DNA of 18,772 nucleotides from Spirochaetia bacterium. Lineage in GTDB: Bacteria; Spirochaetota; Spirochaetia; PWKH01. The notes beneath the pieces were generated by a model. The model saw only the letters and a program-made list of their open reading frames with translations, did not search any database and was not told the origin of the DNA. Location of the stretch: the NCBI GenBank assembly GCA_007128345.1, contig SKXS01000141.1, forward strand, positions 1 to 18,772, written 5' to 3'. Positions within the stretch are counted from its first letter, which is position 1; every line of letters starts with the position of its first letter. A program made the translations under genes and the position numbers. Shown piece after piece: positions 15,673-18,772 of this stretch.

Positions 15673-16971
15673 CTAGATGCCTGCTGTCTGGTCGACTGAT
15701 TCAACAGCTTGAGTAAATGCCTGGAGAAACTTTGCAGCTGGTGCTCCGTCAACTGCCTGGTGGTCCATGGTCAGGGAAAAACCCATGCGGGGCTGGAGAA
15801 TGATTCTTCCCTGGGCATCCGAAACGGGAGTGATGGTAATGGCATTCACCCCAAGTATGGCAACCTGGGGGGGATTAAGCACCGGAGTGAAGTGCTCAAT
15901 GCCGTAGGCGCCGAGGTTGGTGACCGTGCAGGTGCCGCCTTCAAAGACCTCCGTCCCTGCCTTGCCGTCAATGCATGTCCGGCTCAGCCGTTTTACTTCT
16001 CCTGCAAGCTCGCTGATAGTGAGGTCCTGCGCATTGCGGACCACCGGTACCATCAGTCCCCGAGGTGTATCTACGGCAAATCCGATATTGCAGTGAGCAA
16101 ATTCCCGGGTACGGTCGCCCAGGAAGTGGGCGTTTATATAGGGGAACTCGCCCAGGGTACGCGAAAGGACAAAGAGCACCATCACATGCAGGGTGATGTC
16201 TCTTGTGCCGTCTTCTTCTTTGCAGCGCTTTCTCAGGCTGAGCATGGCAGAAGCATCGGCTGAACTGGTCAGGGTGAGCTGGCATGACTGCTGCATGGAT
16301 TCCAGCATTCTCCGTGCGGTGACTGCCCTGATGCGCGAAAGAGGAATATCCCGGTATTCGGCCTTGCTTTCAGCAATGTCTGCACTGCGAATGCGCCTTC
16401 CAATCCCGCTTCCATGCCGAGGAAGGCTTCCCCCCTCTCTTGCATGCAATTCCCGCGCTGCTGGGGTAAGGGGCTGATGTGATGCAGCTTTTGTGAAAAT
16501 GTCCCGTTCGATCACCCGGCCCTCCGGCCCCGAGCCGGAAACTTCTGAAGGGTCTAATGAGAGCTTTTTTGCGAGGTTTCGAGCCCGGGGAGAAACACCC
16601 TTCAGTCCCGACCGGGTTTGCATCGGTACATCCCCGGGTGGTTTTCGGTGAATTTCTTCCCTCAGTTCCTGTGGTTGAGCATCAGCAGGCTTCCCGGCAG
16701 CATCAGCTGATTCCAGCGAAGAAATATCCTCTCCCGGTTCCCCGATTACAGCGATAGGTGAGAGTACCGGCACTTCATCGTTCTCTGCGCAGAGCAGCTT
16801 CAGAAGAGTGCCTGAAGCGGTGGACTCAACTTCTATTACTGCTTTATCCGTTTCCGCCTCGCACAGAACCTCGCCGAGTTTCACTGTATCTCCCTCGGCT
16901 TTCTTCCATTCAAGCAGTATGCATGATTCAACGGTATTGCCCTGCTTCGGCATGATAACCTGATGTGCCAT
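15673..16971 (-). CDS. Dihydrolipoamide acyltransferase (E2) of 2-oxoacid dehydrogenase complex
   Basis: This 432-residue core subunit takes the acyl group from E1 and transfers it to CoA. It carries one lipoyl domain (residues 1-80) with lipoyl lysine K43 in ETDKAVIE, a flexible linker, a peripheral-subunit-binding domain (about 125-160, SPRARNLAKKL and GPEGRVIERDI) that holds E1 or E3, and a catalytic domain (about 205-430) with the H404-x3-D408-G signature in DHQAVDG. An AAGGAA box lies six bases before the ATG, ten bases from the DeoR gene stop. A single lipoyl domain is common for acetoin and branched-chain complexes and for many Gram-positive-type pyruvate complexes, so it does not settle the substrate. 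Confidence 0.93.
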   Translation of the reverse strand: MAHQVIMPKQGNTVESCILLEWKKAEGDTVKLGEVLCEAETDKAVIEVESTASGTLLKLLCAENDEVPVLSPIAVIGEPGEDISSLESADAAGKPADAQPQELREEIHRKPPGDVPMQTRSGLKGVSPRARNLAKKLSLDPSEVSGSGPEGRVIERDIFTKAASHQPLTPAARELHAREGGSLPRHGSGIGRRIRSADIAESKAEYRDIPLSRIRAVTARRMLESMQQSCQLTLTSSADASAMLSLRKRCKEEDGTRDITLHVMVLFVLSRTLGEFPYINAHFLGDRTREFAHCNIGFAVDTPRGLMVPVVRNAQDLTISELAGEVKRLSRTCIDGKAGTEVFEGGTCTVTNLGAYGIEHFTPVLNPPQVAILGVNAITITPVSDAQGRIILQPRMGFSLTMDHQAVDGAPAAKFLQAFTQAVESVDQTAGI

Positions 16972-16981
16972 ATTCAGTTCC

Positions 16982-17734
16982 TTATACGAGGATGAGCTTG
17001 ACGCCCAGTGCCTCTATGTCGGCTTGTGCTTCACCGGGAAGTCCCCGGTCTGTGATGATGATGTCCAAGTCGGAAACAGGAAGTATCTTGACGAAGCCTA
17101 CCTTTCCGTATTTCGATGAGTCGGTGACCAGCACCTTCACCTCTGCCTGGCTCACCATCTTGCGCACGATCTCGGCATTCTCCACCAGGTGGGTTGTCAG
17201 CCCGTGCTCTATAGTGAGCCCGTCGGTGCCGGTAATTGCAATACGCACGTGGAACTCTTCAAGCTGCTTCAATGCAATGGGGCCCACCGATGCGTCTGCC
17301 GTTCCCCTGAATTCTCCCCCGACAAGGGTGACATGCAGGTGGGGATTGACCCTGCCGTAGGGCAGCAGCAGCATGGAGTTGGTCACCACATGGATGTTCT
17401 GCCTGCCGAAGAGGTACCTGCCCACCAGTGACGCGGTCGTTCCGTTGGTAATCATAACCCGGTCGCCGTCCTGGAGCAGGTCAGCAGCGGCTTTTGCGAT
17501 GCGTTCCTTCTCTGCGGTCCTGCTGGTAAGCTTCTCCATGAGATCAGGATGGTACGCGGGTATAGTTCCTCCGCGGGTTCGTACGAGCATTCCCTTAGCT
17601 TCCAGGGACCTCAGGTCGGATCGTACGGTGACCACCGAAACCTGCAGGAGAGAACTCAAGGAGGCAGCAGAGGTATCTCCGCCTTCACGGAATATATCAA
17701 GGATTCTCTCTTCCCTGCGGGTAAGATTCGGCAT
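16982..17734 (-). CDS. DeoR/GlpR-family transcriptional regulator
   Basis: This 250-residue regulator heads the E2-E3-E1 operon. The N-terminal winged helix-turn-helix (residues 4-60) has RREERILDIF, VSVVTVRSDLRSLEAKGML and RTRGGT, the standard DeoR signature. The C-terminal DeoRC domain (about 73-235) has the sugar-phosphate-binding TNGTTA, GGEF, GTDG and VTDSSKYG stretches. Family members usually respond to a phosphorylated sugar or sugar-derived metabolite and repress neighbouring genes. Finding one co-transcribed with a 2-oxoacid dehydrogenase suggests the complex serves breakdown of a sugar or polyol-derived 2-oxoacid, or is induced with carbohydrate supply; that is inference. AAGGAA lies five bases before ATG 17734, and a strong promoter is seen at 17806-17778. 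Confidence 0.93.
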   Translation of the reverse strand: MPNLTRREERILDIFREGGDTSAASLSSLLQVSVVTVRSDLRSLEAKGMLVRTRGGTIPAYHPDLMEKLTSRTAEKERIAKAAADLLQDGDRVMITNGTTASLVGRYLFGRQNIHVVTNSMLLLPYGRVNPHLHVTLVGGEFRGTADASVGPIALKQLEEFHVRIAITGTDGLTIEHGLTTHLVENAEIVRKMVSQAEVKVLVTDSSKYGKVGFVKILPVSDLDIIITDRGLPGEAQADIEALGVKLILV

Positions 17735-17777
17735 ACTATTTCCTTATATCTTTCAAAATGCTTTCGATTAGCTTTCT

Positions 17778-17806
17778 ATTATATTAATAAAAGGTTTTTT
17801 GTTCAA
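17778..17806 (-). promoter_or_regulatory. Sigma-70 promoter of the deoR-E2-E3-E1 operon
   Basis: On the minus strand TTGAAC (17806-17801) and a perfect TATAAT (17783-17778) are separated by 17 A+T-rich bases. The transcript would start near 17771, giving a leader of about 37 bases to ATG 17734. This is the best promoter match in the window. Confidence 0.75.
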
Positions 17807-17871
17807 GTATAATGTGCAGTAATTGATTCATGCTGCTTTAATCTAAGAGGACTGGGTATGTAGATAATGTG

Positions 17872-17885
17872 CATGCATATGCATG
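17872..17885. promoter_or_regulatory. 14-base perfect palindrome upstream of the DeoR operon
   Basis: CATGCATATGCATG is self-complementary over all 14 bases and lies 65 bases upstream of the -35 box of the DeoR operon, in the gap between the IclR and DeoR genes. A second, ten-base palindrome, ACAGTACTGT, lies at 17928-17937. Either could be a regulator site, but alternating purine-pyrimidine sequence can also produce palindromes by chance. No gene is seen in this 245-base gap. Confidence 0.4.
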
Positions 17886-17979
17886 GGTACATAGGATACC
17901 TTTGTGGATGGAAATATTTACAGCTTCACAGTACTGTATAGGTGCTGGTGGGTGATCGGCTCGTGCGGTGGACGGAGAA

Positions 17980-18753
17980 TCAGCTTCCATATCCGATGCG
18001 GGTGGAAATCTGAATAGAAATGTCTTTTATGAACTGGCCGTATTCTTCGCATATCTCCGGGGTCAAATGGGTATTGAGTCCTGATATGCCGATCACAGCG
18101 AAAGGAGCTGAAGGGAATTTGAACACTGGTGCGGCAACGCAGCGCATATCTGCTTCATACTCACCGTCATCTACAGCATATCCCTTGCGTTTGATTTCTT
18201 TGAGAGACTGCTTGAGGGCATCTAAATCGGTGATGGTGCTGCTGGTAAACTGCTGCAGGGGCAAGTCGAGTTTCTCAATAATCTGATCAGGATCTACATA
18301 CGCAAGATATGCCTTTCCCAGTGCGGTTGCGTGCAGGGGCATAGAGAGGCCGATCTCTGAATTTGTGGAGATCATCTTTGGGCTTTTCATTCTGTCAATG
18401 AATACAATGTGCTTGTCGATGGTTATTGCGATATGGGCCTCTTCGCTGGTCTTCTCAACAATTTGCTGGAGGTACGGCTTCACGACCTGTTGGATGTCAA
18501 AGTTGCTCAAGAATGCATTATAGAGCGAAAGAATTTTAACGCTGAGTGTATATTTCTTTGTTGCAGGGTCCTTCTGCAGATACCCGCGCTGCTGGAATGT
18601 GTTGAGCATCCGGTAGATGGTAGCCTTGTTCCACTTCAGCTTGAGCCATATGTCTTGAAGCGATAAGGGTGAACGCGATTCTTCAAAGAGCTCAAGCAGT
18701 ATGAGTCCTTTTTCAAGAGATTGGATAGTCAGCTGAGAAGATTTATCATTCAT
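17980..18753 (-). CDS. IclR-family transcriptional regulator
   Basis: This 257-residue regulator has an N-terminal winged helix-turn-helix (about residues 8-65: SLEKGLILLELF, LSLQDIWLKLKWNKATIYRML, RGYLQKD). The C-terminal GAF-like IclR effector domain follows, with MPLHATALGKAYLAY, the GYAVDDGEYEADMRCVAAPVF signature and PFAVIGISG. IclR proteins usually control catabolism of small acids, aromatics or sugar acids. Its own promoter would lie outside the window, since only 19 bases precede the ATG. It is separated from the DeoR operon by 245 bases on the same strand, so it is probably a separate unit, and its target could be upstream of the window or the dehydrogenase operon. Base composition is a little richer in A+T than that of the operon genes. 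Confidence 0.92.
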   Translation of the reverse strand: MNDKSSQLTIQSLEKGLILLELFEESRSPLSLQDIWLKLKWNKATIYRMLNTFQQRGYLQKDPATKKYTLSVKILSLYNAFLSNFDIQQVVKPYLQQIVEKTSEEAHIAITIDKHIVFIDRMKSPKMISTNSEIGLSMPLHATALGKAYLAYVDPDQIIEKLDLPLQQFTSSTITDLDALKQSLKEIKRKGYAVDDGEYEADMRCVAAPVFKFPSAPFAVIGISGLNTHLTPEICEEYGQFIKDISIQISTRIGYGS

Positions 18754-18772
18754 AAATTAATAATACCATAAA

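Noticed and set aside
17780..17800. T-run on the plus strand as a terminator
   Set aside because: No stem precedes it, and the same bases form the spacer of the strong minus-strand promoter.

Overview
The window looks like chromosomal DNA from a diderm heterotrophic bacterium. The iron-type solute-binding protein (10733-9744) has a signal peptide without a lipobox, which implies a periplasm. The gene repertoire and style (PotABC/Fbp-type importers, LacI, DeoR and IclR regulators, a fused 2-oxoacid dehydrogenase E1) recall free-living spirochaetes. That taxonomic hint is an impression only; no rRNA or marker gene is present. Most of the window has moderate to high GC. The stretch from about 3990 to 5980 is visibly richer in A+T and holds defence-type genes, so it reads as an inserted accessory patch.

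Layout: (1) 1-3369, plus strand: the end of a binding-protein-dependent importer operon, comprising the C-terminal part of a PotC-like permease, a PotA-like ATPase, an RNase Z-like metallo-beta-lactamase-fold hydrolase and a LacI-type regulator, all tightly packed. (2) 3366-5798, accessory patch: a probably N-terminally truncated HNH endonuclease on the minus strand, a 29-base near-palindrome, then a type IV toxin-antitoxin pair of the AbiE kind whose toxin gene is broken by a one-base frameshift at an A-run. (3) 10733-6075, minus strand: a complete Fbp/Fut-type ferric iron importer (binding protein, fused double permease, ATPase), followed by a DUF4236 plus TPR protein. A perfect inverted repeat overlaps the predicted -35 box of the importer promoter and is a good candidate operator. 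(4) 10945-11754, plus strand: a HisK/HisJ-type PHP phosphatase. (5) 17734-11844, minus strand: a four-gene operon with a strong sigma-70-type promoter, coding for a DeoR-type regulator, lipoylated acyltransferase E2, dihydrolipoyl dehydrogenase E3 and an 818-residue alpha-beta fused E1. Together the three enzymes make a self-contained 2-oxoacid dehydrogenase complex under its own sugar-phosphate-type regulator. (6) 18753-17980, minus strand: an IclR-type regulator whose targets are not obvious here.

The parts most worth a second look are the E1 subunit, which carries extra sequence inside its thiamine-diphosphate motif and before its heterodimer-contact region; the hydrolase built into the first importer operon; the palindrome that embeds the iron-operon -35 box; and the decayed AbiE/HNH patch. 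I found no rRNA, tRNA, CRISPR array, insertion sequence or replication origin.
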